Shown piece by piece: positions 9,135 to 21,062 of a stretch of 64,000 nt of DNA. Each line of letters begins with the position of its first letter. Within the stretch, counting starts at the first letter, position 1. The notes beneath the pieces were generated by a model that saw nothing but the letters and a program-made list of their open reading frames with translations, did no database searches and was not told where the DNA came from. The DNA is from Burkholderia cepacia (GTDB taxonomy: Bacteria > Pseudomonadota > Gammaproteobacteria > Burkholderiales > Burkholderiaceae), in assembly GCF_029962485.1 (NCBI RefSeq), contig NZ_CP073638.1, positions 1,612,001 through 1,676,000 on the forward strand, in the 5' to 3' direction. The position numbers and the translations under genes were made by a program.

Positions 9135-10667
9135 ATGAAGTCACTCCCGCTGCCCGCCACGCTGCGCCGCCATACCGCGTCGATCGTGGCACGCATTCTG
9201 TCGCCCCGCGGCGTGCTCGTTGCGGGCATCCTGCTGCTGATGTTCAGTTGGGGACTTTCCGCGTCGCTATTAATCGAGGCTCGGCGCGACGCGTATGACC
9301 ATGCGGTCGAAAATGCGCGCAACCTGATGCTGCTGATCGAACGCGATATCGCGCGCAATATCGAGCTCTACGATTTGTCGCTGCAAAACGTCGTCGACGG
9401 CGTCATCGATCCCGAACTGATGACATTGCCGCCGCGCCAGCGCCACCGGCTGCTGTTCGACCGCGCCGCGACCGGCGAGTATCTCGGCTCGATTTTCGTG
9501 ATGGACCCGCACGGCAATATCGTGATCGATTCGAGTGCGTCGCCTCCCCGGCAAGGCAATTTCGCCGACCGCGACTATTTCGCCGTGCATCGCGACCGGC
9601 TCGCGCAGGGCCTCTACATCAGCCGGCCCTACGCTTCCCGGCTGCGCGGCGGCGCACTGACGATCGCGCTCAGCCGCCGGATCACCCTGTCCGACGGCAG
9701 TTTCGGCGGCATCGTCGTCGGCACGCTCAGCGTCGACTACTTCCGCGCGCTGCTCGACGGCCTCGCGGTCGGCCGGCACGGCAGCGCGGCGATCGTCGAG
9801 GACAACGGCACGCTCGTGTCGCGCCTGCCGTACGACACGCGTGTGGTCGGCCTCGACCTGCGCGACTCGCCGCTGTTCATCGAGTCGCAGCGCAGCCGCA
9901 ACGGCGAGCTGACCGGTACCGGCGCGATCGACGGCGTCCGGCGCATCTACGTCTACAAGCATCTCGCCGGCCTGCCGCTGGTGGTCGACGTCGCGCCGGC
10001 CGAGATCGACATCTACGCGTCGTGGCACCACCGCGCGGTCTGGACCGTCGTGCTGATGTGCCTGTTCACCGGGTTCATCGCGTGGGGATCGCTCGCGCTG
10101 TCGCGCGAACTGAAGCGGCGGCAGGTCGCCGAGTCGAAGCTGTACCGGCTCGCCCACACCGATTCACTGACGGGCCTCGACAACCGCGGCACGTTCGACA
10201 CGGTGCTCGCGAAAGAGGCGCAGCGCGCGGCGCGCAGCGGCCGGCCGCTGTCCGTGCTGTTCGTCGACGTCGATCACTTCAAGGCATTCAACGACTTCTA
10301 CGGCCACCCGGCGGGCGACGACGTGCTGCGCCGCGTCGCGCAATCCGCCTCGGGCTGCCTGCGCCGCAACAGCGACCATGTCGCGCGCTACGGCGGCGAG
10401 GAATTCGTCGTCACGCTGCCCGATACCGACGCGCGAGGCGCGGCCACGGTCGCCGAAGGCATCCGGCACGCGATCGCGGAACTCGGCATCGAGCACGTGA
10501 AGAGCCCGTACGGGCACGTCACGGCCAGTATCGGTACGGCAACCACCGCCGACGGCCGGATGAACGCCGCGACACTGCTGAGGCGCGCCGACGAAGCGCT
10601 GTACCGCGCGAAGTCAGGCGGCCGCAACCGCGTACTGGAAGCGCTGCCGACCACGGCCGACGCGTGA
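9135..10667 (+). CDS. Membrane-bound sensor diguanylate cyclase (510 aa)
   Basis: Two membrane segments (about residues 20-43 and 298-320) enclose a periplasmic sensor region of the double-Cache/PDC type (FVMDPHGNIVIDSS, DRDYFAVHRD). The cytoplasmic half is a GGDEF domain with an intact GGEEF at residues 420-424. RNSD at 411-414 is a complete RxxD inhibitory site, so the enzyme should make cyclic di-GMP from GTP under product inhibition. No EAL domain is present. The sensed ligand is unknown. The ATG at 9135 is preceded by GAGG at unusually short spacing, so the exact start is uncertain. Confidence 0.9.
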   Translation: MKSLPLPATLRRHTASIVARILSPRGVLVAGILLLMFSWGLSASLLIEARRDAYDHAVENARNLMLLIERDIARNIELYDLSLQNVVDGVIDPELMTLPPRQRHRLLFDRAATGEYLGSIFVMDPHGNIVIDSSASPPRQGNFADRDYFAVHRDRLAQGLYISRPYASRLRGGALTIALSRRITLSDGSFGGIVVGTLSVDYFRALLDGLAVGRHGSAAIVEDNGTLVSRLPYDTRVVGLDLRDSPLFIESQRSRNGELTGTGAIDGVRRIYVYKHLAGLPLVVDVAPAEIDIYASWHHRAVWTVVLMCLFTGFIAWGSLALSRELKRRQVAESKLYRLAHTDSLTGLDNRGTFDTVLAKEAQRAARSGRPLSVLFVDVDHFKAFNDFYGHPAGDDVLRRVAQSASGCLRRNSDHVARYGGEEFVVTLPDTDARGAATVAEGIRHAIAELGIEHVKSPYGHVTASIGTATTADGRMNAATLLRRADEALYRAKSGGRNRVLEALPTTADA

Positions 10668-10806
10668 CGCCCCGCGTCGCGACCGGGCGCGGCGCCCGCG
10701 CCGTGGACAGCCCGCGCGCGTTCGGTTAGCGTGACGTCTGCTGCGCAAGCGGCGTGCGCCGGCCCGTGCACGCCGCCGTGCGCGTTCCGGCCACCTCCGC
10801 TCCGTC

Positions 10807-13540
<2,734 letters not shown>

Positions 13541-13556
13541 GTCGTTTCGCTCGACG

Positions 13557-13584
13557 CCGTGCCGCATCGCTGCATGCGGCACGG
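13557..13584 (+). terminator. Hairpin after argG
   Basis: CCGTGCCGCAT and ATGCGGCACGG form an 11-bp perfect stem with a 6-base loop, 17 bp after the argG stop. There is no T-run, so it may act as an mRNA 3' stabiliser or a weak terminator. Confidence 0.5.
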
Positions 13585-13752
13585 TCGGGCAGGCTGCGTG
13601 TGCGGCGCATCATCGCGCACGCAGCCTGCCACCTCTTCCCTCTCCTGCTTTCCCCCTCCGCAAACGCATCACGCCGCGTGACGCACCCACGGCACTGCAT
13701 CGCCACGCCCGTCATGGCAAGCTGCGAGTCATTCGATTCTCCGCCTCGTCTC

Positions 13753-14250
13753 ATGACCACCCTTACCGTCATCCACCTGAATGGCCCAATCAACAGCGGC
13801 AAGACGACGATCGGCCTCGCACTCGCGCGCGTGCTGCCCGACGCGCGCTTCATCGACGGCGACGATCACGATGCGCCTGACGATGCGCCGTTCGACGTGC
13901 AGTGGGCGATCGCGCTCGAACGCCTCGTCACGCTGATCACGACCGCGCGCGAACGCCATCTGGTGATCGCCTATCCGATCGGCGAAGCGGAACACGAACG
14001 GCTGCGCGCCGCCTGCGACGCGCGTGATGCGCGGTTGTTCGTCATCACGCTTGCGCCGCCCGAGGCGATTGCCGCATCGAATCGCGGCTCGCGCGCATTG
14101 ACGGACTGGGAGCGCAGCCGGATCGCCGAGATGTATCGCGAAGGCTATGCGTCGCGGCCGTTCAGCCAGATGGTGCTGGATACGTCGGGCGCGACGCCCG
14201 ATGCCTGTGCGGCGCGCATCGCGCAGCATGTCGCTGCTGCGGCGTCGTAA
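13753..14250 (+). CDS. P-loop kinase, shikimate-kinase-like fold (165 aa)
   Basis: The Walker A motif GPINSGKTTIG is at about residues 10-20, followed by DGDDHDAPDD, which resembles the metal and substrate-binding segment of small-molecule kinases, and a lid-like SNRGSRALTDWER region. The size fits the shikimate/gluconate-kinase class, but this is not aroK, and the substrate is unknown. An upstream in-frame ATG at 13714 would add 13 residues; neither start has a clear ribosome-binding site. It stands alone between argG and the lyase gene. Confidence 0.65.
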   Translation: MTTLTVIHLNGPINSGKTTIGLALARVLPDARFIDGDDHDAPDDAPFDVQWAIALERLVTLITTARERHLVIAYPIGEAEHERLRAACDARDARLFVITLAPPEAIAASNRGSRALTDWERSRIAEMYREGYASRPFSQMVLDTSGATPDACAARIAQHVAAAAS

Positions 14251-14608
14251 CGCCCGCGCCTGCGCGCACACCACTGTACCGAATCGCGAATTGCACGCGC
14301 CGCGGCTCGGCGGCAAACAGCTTCATCACCCCACGAAGGAAAACGTTTACTCTTCTGAGGCTTCTTGCTAGCATCGTCCCCGACCGGCTGACCAAACCAC
14401 CCGGAAAGCCGATCGCAAGCTTCAAGAATTTCAGAATTCCCCGCTTTAAACTTCCAGCTTCCCCAGTCGTGCCCGCGCCTTACCTGCTTTCTGTATTTTG
14501 GAGTGCTTTCTACTGGCTGCCGACCGCCTTCGCGGCGATCTCATGCCAAAAAAGGAAAACGTTATCCACAACGTGGCGCCCGGCCACGGACCATCAGAGA
14601 GAGACATC
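14251..14608. other. Intergenic region before the alginate-lyase-like gene
   Basis: No gene is supported. A 12-base direct repeat, AAGGAAAACGTT, occurs at 14336-14347 and 14552-14563. Its AAACGTT core resembles half of a LacI-family operator. The region is AT-richer than its neighbours and probably contains the promoter of the lipoprotein gene. Confidence 0.4.
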
Positions 14609-15403
14609 ATGAAGAACCGGATCATCCCGTGCGTCGCCGCCGTCCTGTCCGTTGCGTTCCTTTCCGCCTGCGGCGGTGACGACCCGGCCAGCCCGGCCGC
14701 CGCCGCGCGCCAGCAGGCCACCGTCATGGCGCTCAGCCCGTCGAACCCGCCCGGCTCGAACTTCAACCTTGCGCCGTTCACGCTGCAGTTGCCGACCGGC
14801 TCGTCCGGCAACGTCAACACCGTGAGCGGCTCGTCGCTCGCGGGCGGCTACGTGAACCCGACGTATTTCTACACGGACGGCAGCGACGGCTCGATGGTGA
14901 TGATGGACCCGACGCAGGGCTGGACGACGTCCGGCTCGCTGCATCCGCGCACGGAGCTGCGCGAGAACGCGATCTGGCCGACGTCCGGCACCAACCGGCT
15001 GAATGCGACGGTGGCCGTCACGCAAGTGCCCGATCACACGACGATCGGCCAGATCTTCCAGGGCACCGGCCCGAGCAAGCCGCTGTGCGAGTTGCAGTTC
15101 ACATCCGGCGGCGTCGTGCAACTGCTGCTCGAAAGCACCAACCAGGGCGGCAAGTCGACGACCACGCCGATCACTACGGTCGGCGTCGGCAAGACGTTCA
15201 GTTATGCGCTGAGCCTGAGCGGCACGACGATCACCGTCACCGCGAACGGCACGACCAAGACTTTCACGATGGATTCGAGCTTCGACGGCGAGAGCTTCTA
15301 CTTCAAGGCGGGCGACTACGACCAGACGGCCGTGTCCGGCACGCCGCTGACGACGCCCGGCACCGTCGTGAAGTTCTATGCGCTGACGCTCACGCACAGC
15401 TGA
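14609..15403 (+). CDS. Polysaccharide lyase family 7 (alginate-lyase-like) lipoprotein (264 aa)
   Basis: A signal peptide with lipobox LSAC (Cys21) makes this a lipoprotein. The mature part has the PL7 beta-jelly-roll signatures: RTELR at 114-118 and YFKAGDYDQ at 231-239. These belong to enzymes that cleave alginate by beta-elimination. The third PL7 motif, normally Q(I/V)H, reads Q148-I149-F150, so the usual catalytic histidine is missing. The protein may be inactive, use another base, or only bind polymer. AGAGAGA lies before the ATG. No other alginate gene is nearby. Family assignment is strong; activity is doubtful. Confidence 0.85.
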   Translation: MKNRIIPCVAAVLSVAFLSACGGDDPASPAAAARQQATVMALSPSNPPGSNFNLAPFTLQLPTGSSGNVNTVSGSSLAGGYVNPTYFYTDGSDGSMVMMDPTQGWTTSGSLHPRTELRENAIWPTSGTNRLNATVAVTQVPDHTTIGQIFQGTGPSKPLCELQFTSGGVVQLLLESTNQGGKSTTTPITTVGVGKTFSYALSLSGTTITVTANGTTKTFTMDSSFDGESFYFKAGDYDQTAVSGTPLTTPGTVVKFYALTLTHS

Positions 15404-15431
15404 AGAGGCTCGCGCGTCACGACGCACGAAG

Positions 15432-15467
15432 CCGGGCGGGTATGCAACGCGCACCCGCCCGGTTTTT
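15432..15467 (+). terminator. Strong terminator after the PL7 gene
   Basis: CCGGGCGGGT and ACCCGCCCGG form a 10-bp stem followed by five T residues. Confidence 0.9.
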
Positions 15468-15484
15468 CCGCGCGCATGCCACGC

Positions 15485-16795
15485 TTACGAGTGATGCCGC
15501 ACGCCCGGCACGACCGCTTCCCGCGCGCTCTTGCGGCTCAGCATCAGCGTGACGATCGCCGACACCGCGAGCGTGCCGGCCACCACGTACAGCCCCGCCG
15601 CATACCCGCCCGTCGCGTGCTTCAGCCAGCCGATCGCGAACGGCCCGACGAACCCGCCGAGATTGCCGATCGAGTTGATCATCGCGATGCCCGCCGCCGC
15701 GCCGGCACCCGACAGGAACGCGCTCGGCATCGCCCACAGCGGCGCCTTCGCGGCGCTGATCCCGATGTTGACGACGACCAGCGCGAGCACGGTCAGCAGC
15801 GCGGTGCTCGCCTGCCCCGCGAACACGAAGCCGATGCACGCGAGCACGCACGGAATCACGACGTGCCACGTGCGCTCGCCGGTGCGATCCGAATGCCGCG
15901 CCCACACGATCATCGCGACGACGGCGGCGATGCTGGGGATGCCGGTCAGCAAACCCGTCTGCAACGCGGTGAAGCCGAACTGCCTGACCATCAGCGGCGC
16001 CCACAGCCCGAGCGTATAGAGCCCGGCCGACGTGCCGAAGTAGATCAGCGCGAGCGCCAGCACGCGCGGATCGCGCAGCGCCTGCCACGCGCCGGCCGTG
16101 TGCCCGGCGTGCGTATGCCGCGCGTCGGCTTCGGCTTTCAGCTTCGCGATCAGCCAGTCGCGCTCGTCGGCGCGCAGCCATGCGGCCTTCGACGGCGAAT
16201 CGGTCAGGCACTTCAGCACCACGAAGCCGAGCACGACCGCCGGCAGCGCTTCGACGATGTACAGCATCTGCCAGTCGGCGAGCCCGAACATCGGCGGCAT
16301 CTGCATGATCGCGCCCGACAGCGGCGAACCGATCGCGGTCGAGATCGGCGCGGCCGCCATGAACCATGCGGCGGCCACCGCGCGCTGCTTCGCGGGGAAC
16401 CACAGGCTCAGGTACAGGATGATGCCGGGGAAGAAGCCGGCTTCGGCCATGCCGAGCAGGAAGCGCAGCACGTAGAAGCTCGTCGGCCCGGCCGCGAATG
16501 CGGACACGGCCGACACGCCCCCCCACGTGATCATCACGCGTGCGATCCAGATGCGCGCGCCGACACGATGGAGGATCAGGTTGGACGGCACTTCGAACAG
16601 AAAGTAGCCGATGAAGAACAGGCCGCCGCCGAACCCGAACGCGGTCGGCGACAGGCCGATCGCCTTGTTCATCGTCATCGCGGCGAAGCCGACGTTGACG
16701 CGATCGAGAAAGCTGACGAAGTAAAGCAGCATCACGAACGGAATGATGCGCCACATCAGTTTCCGCGCGACGCGGGTTTCCAGATCCGCTTGCAT
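15485..16795 (-). CDS. MFS transporter, anion:cation symporter type, probably for tartrate/malate (436 aa)
   Basis: Twelve predicted membrane helices in two halves. The N-terminal RKLMWRIIPFVMLLYFVSFLDRVNVGFA is the signature of the ACS family, whose members import organic acids with protons. AGGAGGA lies directly before the ATG. It follows the tartrate/D-malate dehydrogenase gene on the same strand (186-bp gap), and a LysR gene diverges beyond that. This is the arrangement of tartrate-utilisation loci, where the carrier is TtuB. The substrate is therefore inferred from context. Confidence 0.85.
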   Translation of the reverse strand: MQADLETRVARKLMWRIIPFVMLLYFVSFLDRVNVGFAAMTMNKAIGLSPTAFGFGGGLFFIGYFLFEVPSNLILHRVGARIWIARVMITWGGVSAVSAFAAGPTSFYVLRFLLGMAEAGFFPGIILYLSLWFPAKQRAVAAAWFMAAAPISTAIGSPLSGAIMQMPPMFGLADWQMLYIVEALPAVVLGFVVLKCLTDSPSKAAWLRADERDWLIAKLKAEADARHTHAGHTAGAWQALRDPRVLALALIYFGTSAGLYTLGLWAPLMVRQFGFTALQTGLLTGIPSIAAVVAMIVWARHSDRTGERTWHVVIPCVLACIGFVFAGQASTALLTVLALVVVNIGISAAKAPLWAMPSAFLSGAGAAAGIAMINSIGNLGGFVGPFAIGWLKHATGGYAAGLYVVAGTLAVSAIVTLMLSRKSAREAVVPGVRHHS

Positions 16796-16981
16796 GTGTC
16801 TCCTCCTTCGAGGTCGAGCCGTGCTCTGTCTGTGAATGTTCGGCGGCGCCGGGATGAAGCGGGCGGCGGGCGGCCGGCGCCCGGCTCGCGTCGGATGCGC
16901 GAGTCCCGGGCAGGAAAATCCGGGGCGATGAGCGGACGGCGCCCGCCTGCTACTTGCGCAGGCGCGCCGCCCGCCCGTTCG

Positions 16982-18064
16982 TCAGGCCGCGACCGCCGCG
17001 TGCGCGACGCGCTCGCACACGGCCGCCGTCACCTGCGCGGTCGTCGCACTGCCACCGAGATCGCGCGTATGCAGCGACGGGGCGGCCGTCACGGCCTCGA
17101 TCGCCTGCATCACGCGCGCGGCGGCGTCCGTTTCGCCGAGATGCTCGAGCAACATCACGACCGACCAGAACGTGCCGACCGGATTCGCGAGCCCCTTGCC
17201 CATGATGTCGAACGCGGAGCCGTGGATCGGCTCGAACATCGACGGGTAGCGGCGTTCGGGATCGATGTTGCCGGTCGGCGCGATGCCGAGGCTGCCGGCC
17301 AGCGCGGCGGCGAGATCGCTGAGGATGTCCGCGTGCAGGTTGGTCGCGACGATCGTGTCGAGCGACGCCGGCCGGTTGACCATGCGCGCGGTCGCTGCAT
17401 CGACGAGCTCCTTGTCCCACGTCACGTCGGGGAATTCCTGCGCGATCTGCTTCGCGATCTCGTCCCACATCACCATCGCATGCCGCTGCGCGTTGCTCTT
17501 CGTGATCACGGTCAACAGCTTGCGGGGGCGCGACTGCGCGAGCCGGAACGCGAAGCGCATGATGCGTTCGACGCCGGCGCGCGTGAGGATCGACACGTCG
17601 GTCGCGGCCTCGATCGGATGGCCCTGGTGCACGCGGCCGCCGACGCCCGCGTATTCGCCTTCGGAGTTCTCGCGGACGATCACCCAGTTCAGGTCGTCCG
17701 GCCCGCAGCGCTTCAGCGGCGCGTCGATGCCCGGCAGGATGCGCGTCGGGCGCACGTTCGCGTACTGGTCGAAGCCCTGGCAGATCTTCAGGCGCAGCCC
17801 CCACAGCGTCACGTGGTCGGGCACGTCGGGGTCGCCCGCCGAGCCGAACAGGATCGCGTCCTTGCCGCGCAGCGCGTCGAGACCGTCGGCCGGCATCATC
17901 GCGCCGTGCTGGCGGTAGTAATCGGCGCCCCAGTCGAAATCCTCGAACTCGAAGGCAAAGCGGTCGCTGCCGCGGGCCAGCGCTTCCAGCACCTGCTTGC
18001 CGGCCGGCACCACTTCCTTGCCGATGCCGTCGCCGGGAATCGTTGCGATACGGTAGGTCTTCAT
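16982..18064 (-). CDS. Tartrate dehydrogenase/decarboxylase or D-malate dehydrogenase (360 aa)
   Basis: Member of the isocitrate/isopropylmalate dehydrogenase superfamily. TIPGDGIGKEVVPAG is the N-terminal strand, VRENSEGEYAG holds substrate-binding residues, and EPIHGSAFDIMGKGLANPVG is the NAD-binding motif. The wording matches TtuC/DmlA, which oxidise tartrate or D-malate with Mn2+ and NAD. GAGGA precedes the chosen ATG (MKTYRIATIPGDG); an upstream ATG adds only an Arg-rich tail. Divergent from a LysR gene, as dmlA is from dmlR in E. coli. Which acid is preferred cannot be told from sequence. Confidence 0.9.
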   Translation of the reverse strand: MKTYRIATIPGDGIGKEVVPAGKQVLEALARGSDRFAFEFEDFDWGADYYRQHGAMMPADGLDALRGKDAILFGSAGDPDVPDHVTLWGLRLKICQGFDQYANVRPTRILPGIDAPLKRCGPDDLNWVIVRENSEGEYAGVGGRVHQGHPIEAATDVSILTRAGVERIMRFAFRLAQSRPRKLLTVITKSNAQRHAMVMWDEIAKQIAQEFPDVTWDKELVDAATARMVNRPASLDTIVATNLHADILSDLAAALAGSLGIAPTGNIDPERRYPSMFEPIHGSAFDIMGKGLANPVGTFWSVVMLLEHLGETDAAARVMQAIEAVTAAPSLHTRDLGGSATTAQVTAAVCERVAHAAVAA

Positions 18065-18172
18065 GCGGACATCCTCGATTGATCGTGAGCGTGAACGCAC
18101 TTTACCGAACCAGAAGTGCAGAAACCGGGGCTATACTCAAAGCATCTTTAACTTAAATTCACAAATCCCGTC

Positions 18173-19093
18173 ATGGCGGATACCGTTCAGCCGGCCGATC
18201 TCGGCTTCTTCTCGACACTGGCCGCGTCGGGCAGCCTGAGCGCGGCCGCGCGCGAACTCGGGCTGACCGCGGCAGCCGTCAGCAAGCGGCTCACGCAGAT
18301 GGAGCGGCGCGCGGGCGTAACGCTCGTCAACCGCACGACGCGACGGATGATGCTGACGCCCGAAGGCGACGTGTATCTCGACTACGCGCGCCGGATCCTC
18401 GACCAGATGGACGAACTCGGCGAACTGCTTGGCAGCGCGAAGCAGCGGCCGAAAGGGCTGCTGCGCGTGAACGCGACGCTCGGGTTCGGGCGCAGCCACA
18501 TCGGCCCCGCGATCTCGCGCTTCGTCGCGCGCTATCCGGAGGTGTCGGTGCAGTTGCAGCTGTCGGTGATGCCGCCGCCGCTCACCGACGATGCATTCGA
18601 CGTGTGCATCCGCTTCGGCGAGCCGCCCGACACGCGCGTCGTCGCGCGGCGGCTCGCGCCGAACCGCCGGCTGCTGTGCGCGGCGCCCGCCTATCTCGCG
18701 CGGCACGGCACGCCCGGCACGCCGCACGACCTCGCGCGGCACAACTGCATCGGCATCCGGCAAGGCGACGAAGGGTACGGCGTCTGGCGCCTGACGAGCG
18801 GCCGCGGCGCGGCGCGCCACACGGAGGCCGTGCGGATCAACGGCAACCTGACGACGAACGACGGCGAGATCGCGGTGAAGTGGGCGCTCGACGGACACGG
18901 GATCCTGATGCGCGCGGAGTGGGACCTGCGCGACTATCTCGCCGACGGGCGTCTGGTCGTCGTGCTGCCTGATCAAGAAACGCCGAGCGCCGACATCTAC
19001 GCGGTGTATGCGCAGCGTCACCAGATGTCCACGCGGATTCGCGCGTTCGTCGATTTCCTGGCGGAAGAGCTGGGGCGGTTGAAGGCGGCGTAG
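18173..19093 (+). CDS. LysR-family regulator, DmlR/TtuA-like (306 aa)
   Basis: Winged helix at residues about 8-65 (FFSTLAASGSLSAAARELGL, then SKRLTQMERRAGV), followed by the periplasmic-binding-protein-like effector domain. It is divergent from the tartrate/D-malate dehydrogenase gene, and the intervening 108 bp must contain both promoters. By position it is the likely activator of the dehydrogenase and carrier genes with the substrate acid as inducer. The upstream CTATACTC could be part of a promoter. Confidence 0.88.
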   Translation: MADTVQPADLGFFSTLAASGSLSAAARELGLTAAAVSKRLTQMERRAGVTLVNRTTRRMMLTPEGDVYLDYARRILDQMDELGELLGSAKQRPKGLLRVNATLGFGRSHIGPAISRFVARYPEVSVQLQLSVMPPPLTDDAFDVCIRFGEPPDTRVVARRLAPNRRLLCAAPAYLARHGTPGTPHDLARHNCIGIRQGDEGYGVWRLTSGRGAARHTEAVRINGNLTTNDGEIAVKWALDGHGILMRAEWDLRDYLADGRLVVVLPDQETPSADIYAVYAQRHQMSTRIRAFVDFLAEELGRLKAA

Positions 19094-19117
19094 GCGGCGA
19101 CACGTCAAATATGGTTG

Positions 19118-19154
19118 TTATTTTGGCGAAATTTGTTCTAAATCGCCAAAATAA
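19118..19154. promoter_or_regulatory. Large dyad upstream of the hipB-like gene
   Basis: TTATTTTGGCGA (19118-19129) and TCGCCAAAATAA (19143-19154) are perfect 12-bp inverted repeats with a 13-base spacer. They lie 102 bp before the antitoxin start. They could also terminate the LysR transcript, but the half-site recurs in the next dyad, which favours an operator. Confidence 0.6.
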
Positions 19155-19214
19155 TTGCATTCTCGCGCACTTGACTGGCTATGATTATCCTAACGTCACT
19201 CCAATTGCGCTAAT

Positions 19215-19239
19215 ATTCTGGCATTATCGTCACCAGAAT
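19215..19239. promoter_or_regulatory. Second dyad before the hipB-like gene
   Basis: ATTCTGG (19215-19221) and CCAGAAT (19233-19239) flank an 11-base spacer, 17 bp before the antitoxin ATG. The half-site matches the ATTTTGG/CCAAAAT core of the upstream dyad, as expected for sites of one autoregulator. Confidence 0.6.
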
Positions 19240-19256
19240 GATGAAATATCACCATC

Positions 19257-19760
19257 ATGGGACAGAAGACAGCACCACTCCTGCCGGTATCGAGCAAGCT
19301 GCTCGCCGAATTTGGCGAGCGGTTGAAACTGGCTCGCCTGCGCCGGAAGTTGACGGCCAAGCAGGTCGCGGAGCGCGCCGGCATGTCGCCGATGACGCTT
19401 CGTTCACTGGAAGCCGGCGGGGCGGGCGTGACCATGGGGGCGTATCTTTCCGTGATGCAGGTGCTGGGCCTCCAGAACGATCTGGAGCAGCTGGCCGCCA
19501 CTGACGAAGTCGGCCGCCAGCTTCAGGACGCCCGCCTCGTCACGCCACGATCCGCCAGACAAACCTCGGCGCCTCGGTCCCCCGCAACTTCGCCCACACG
19601 CAGTCAGTACAAGCGAGCCGTCGTTCGACCCGTTGCGGAAACGGCGGTACCAGACACATCGGCGTACGGCACTACCGAACCTGGCGAGATCCGTGGCACG
19701 ACGGCGGCCGATCTGGTCGCCCTGCTGAAGCCTGCGAAGCGACGGCATAGGGAGCCTTGA
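19257..19760 (+). CDS. XRE-family antitoxin/regulator, HipB-like (167 aa)
   Basis: Residues about 16-72 form a Cro/C1-type helix-turn-helix ([20 protein letters not shown], then [14 protein letters not shown]). The C-terminal 90 residues are Ser/Thr/Pro/Arg-rich and probably disordered, making it about twice the length of E. coli HipB. It directly precedes a hipA-like gene (6 bp apart), so it is the predicted antitoxin and autorepressor. Two dyads with a shared half-site lie upstream. The ATG lacks a good ribosome-binding site. Confidence 0.85.
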   Translation: MGQKTAPLLPVSSKLLAEFGERLKLARLRRKLTAKQVAERAGMSPMTLRSLEAGGAGVTMGAYLSVMQVLGLQNDLEQLAATDEVGRQLQDARLVTPRSARQTSAPRSPATSPTRSQYKRAVVRPVAETAVPDTSAYGTTEPGEIRGTTAADLVALLKPAKRRHREP

Positions 19761-19765
19761 GGAAC

Positions 19766-21037
19766 ATGACAACGATCGGTGTCTACGCAGATTGGGAAGG
19801 GCTGCCGGAACCCCGAAAGCTCGGACTCCTGCACAGCCGCAAGACGCGAGCGCACGAGCGGTTCGAGTTCCAGTACGATCCTGCTGCGCTGGCTGCTCCC
19901 GAATTCGCCAACGTACAGATCGATCCGGGTATCGGTCTCTTCGAGGGCCCGCAGTATCCGCTTCCGCCACGGGATGCGTTCGGCGCCTTCGCCGATTCCA
20001 GCCCCGACCGGTGGGGCCGCATGCTGATGGATCGCAGGCTGGAGCGGGACATGCGTGCCGGCCAGCGGCCGGCGGGCACCCGGCTCCACGAATCGGACTA
20101 CCTGCTTGGCGTTCACGATCTTTATCGTGTCGGCGCGTTGCGCTACAAGCTAGACGACACCGGCGAATTCCTCGACGATCGCCTTGATCTTGCCGCCCCT
20201 CCGTTTGCGGAAATCCGTGAACTGGAACGTGCGAGTCGCGCGCTGGAGGACGACGTCGACAACGTCGCCCCGGACGGCCGCGACTGGCTGGCGATGCTGA
20301 TCGCACCCGGCGGCTCGCTCGGTGGCGCCAGGCCGAAGGCAAGCGTGGCCGACGATCTCGGCCATCTCTATATCGCCAAATTCCCGAGCGCGCGAGACGA
20401 CTACGACGTAGGCGGCTGGGAAATGGTGGTGAACGCGCTGGCAGCCGGTTGCGGCTTGAACGTCGCCCAAGCCGAAGCGCGGAAATTCGCCAGCGACCAT
20501 CACTGCTTCCTGGTTCGACGTTTCGATCGAACCGCGGCAGGCCGACGTCTGCATTTCGCATCGGCCATGACGATGACCGGCCACGTCGACGGCGACGACG
20601 CATCGACAGGTGTCAGCTATCTGGAATTGGCCGAAGTCCTCATGCGGCACGGTGCGCAACCGAATGCCGACTTGCGTGAGCTTTGGGCGCGCATCGTATT
20701 CAATCTGCTCGTCTCGAATACGGACGACCATCTTCGCAATCACGGATTCATGCTCGCACCGGGCGCCGGCTGGCGACTCTCCGCCGCCTACGACATGAAT
20801 CCGGTCGCGATCGCCGACGGCCTCAAGCTCAACATCACGGAAGCCGACAACGCGCTCGACCTCGAACTCGCCCGCGAGGTATGCGAGTACTTCCGACTGA
20901 GCCTGAGCGACGCCGACGAAATCATCGATGATTTCCGCGGCGTCGTCAGCCAGTGGAGAACGCTCGCGATGCGACTCGCGCTTCCTGCCCGGGAACAGGA
21001 GCGCATGGCCGGGGCGTTCCACCTCGCGGACGCCTGA
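19766..21037 (+). CDS. HipA-type Ser/Thr kinase toxin (423 aa)
   Basis: Kinase of the HipA family. An N-terminal subdomain (YADWEGLPEPRKLGLLH) is followed by PGGSLGGARPKAS, equivalent to the ATP-binding/regulatory loop. The catalytic segment SNTDDHLRNHGF has D320 and N325 in an NxDxHxxN arrangement, and AYDMNP lies where the metal-binding DFG equivalent sits. All catalytic elements look intact. Well-studied HipA toxins phosphorylate glutamyl-tRNA synthetase, and related ones hit other targets; the target here is not known. TTG at 19757 is an alternative start. Confidence 0.88.
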   Translation: MTTIGVYADWEGLPEPRKLGLLHSRKTRAHERFEFQYDPAALAAPEFANVQIDPGIGLFEGPQYPLPPRDAFGAFADSSPDRWGRMLMDRRLERDMRAGQRPAGTRLHESDYLLGVHDLYRVGALRYKLDDTGEFLDDRLDLAAPPFAEIRELERASRALEDDVDNVAPDGRDWLAMLIAPGGSLGGARPKASVADDLGHLYIAKFPSARDDYDVGGWEMVVNALAAGCGLNVAQAEARKFASDHHCFLVRRFDRTAAGRRLHFASAMTMTGHVDGDDASTGVSYLELAEVLMRHGAQPNADLRELWARIVFNLLVSNTDDHLRNHGFMLAPGAGWRLSAAYDMNPVAIADGLKLNITEADNALDLELAREVCEYFRLSLSDADEIIDDFRGVVSQWRTLAMRLALPAREQERMAGAFHLADA

Positions 21038-21062
21038 ATTCACATCAGGCGGCGTCATGCCG

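Noticed and set aside
15476..18082. 868-codon frame on the plus strand opposite the MFS and tartrate dehydrogenase genes
   Set aside because: Arg/His-rich composition typical of antisense reading; the minus-strand genes have complete motifs.
18137..19108. 323-codon minus-strand frame opposite the LysR gene near the tartrate genes
   Set aside because: Antisense of a well-supported LysR regulator; composition is Arg/His-rich.
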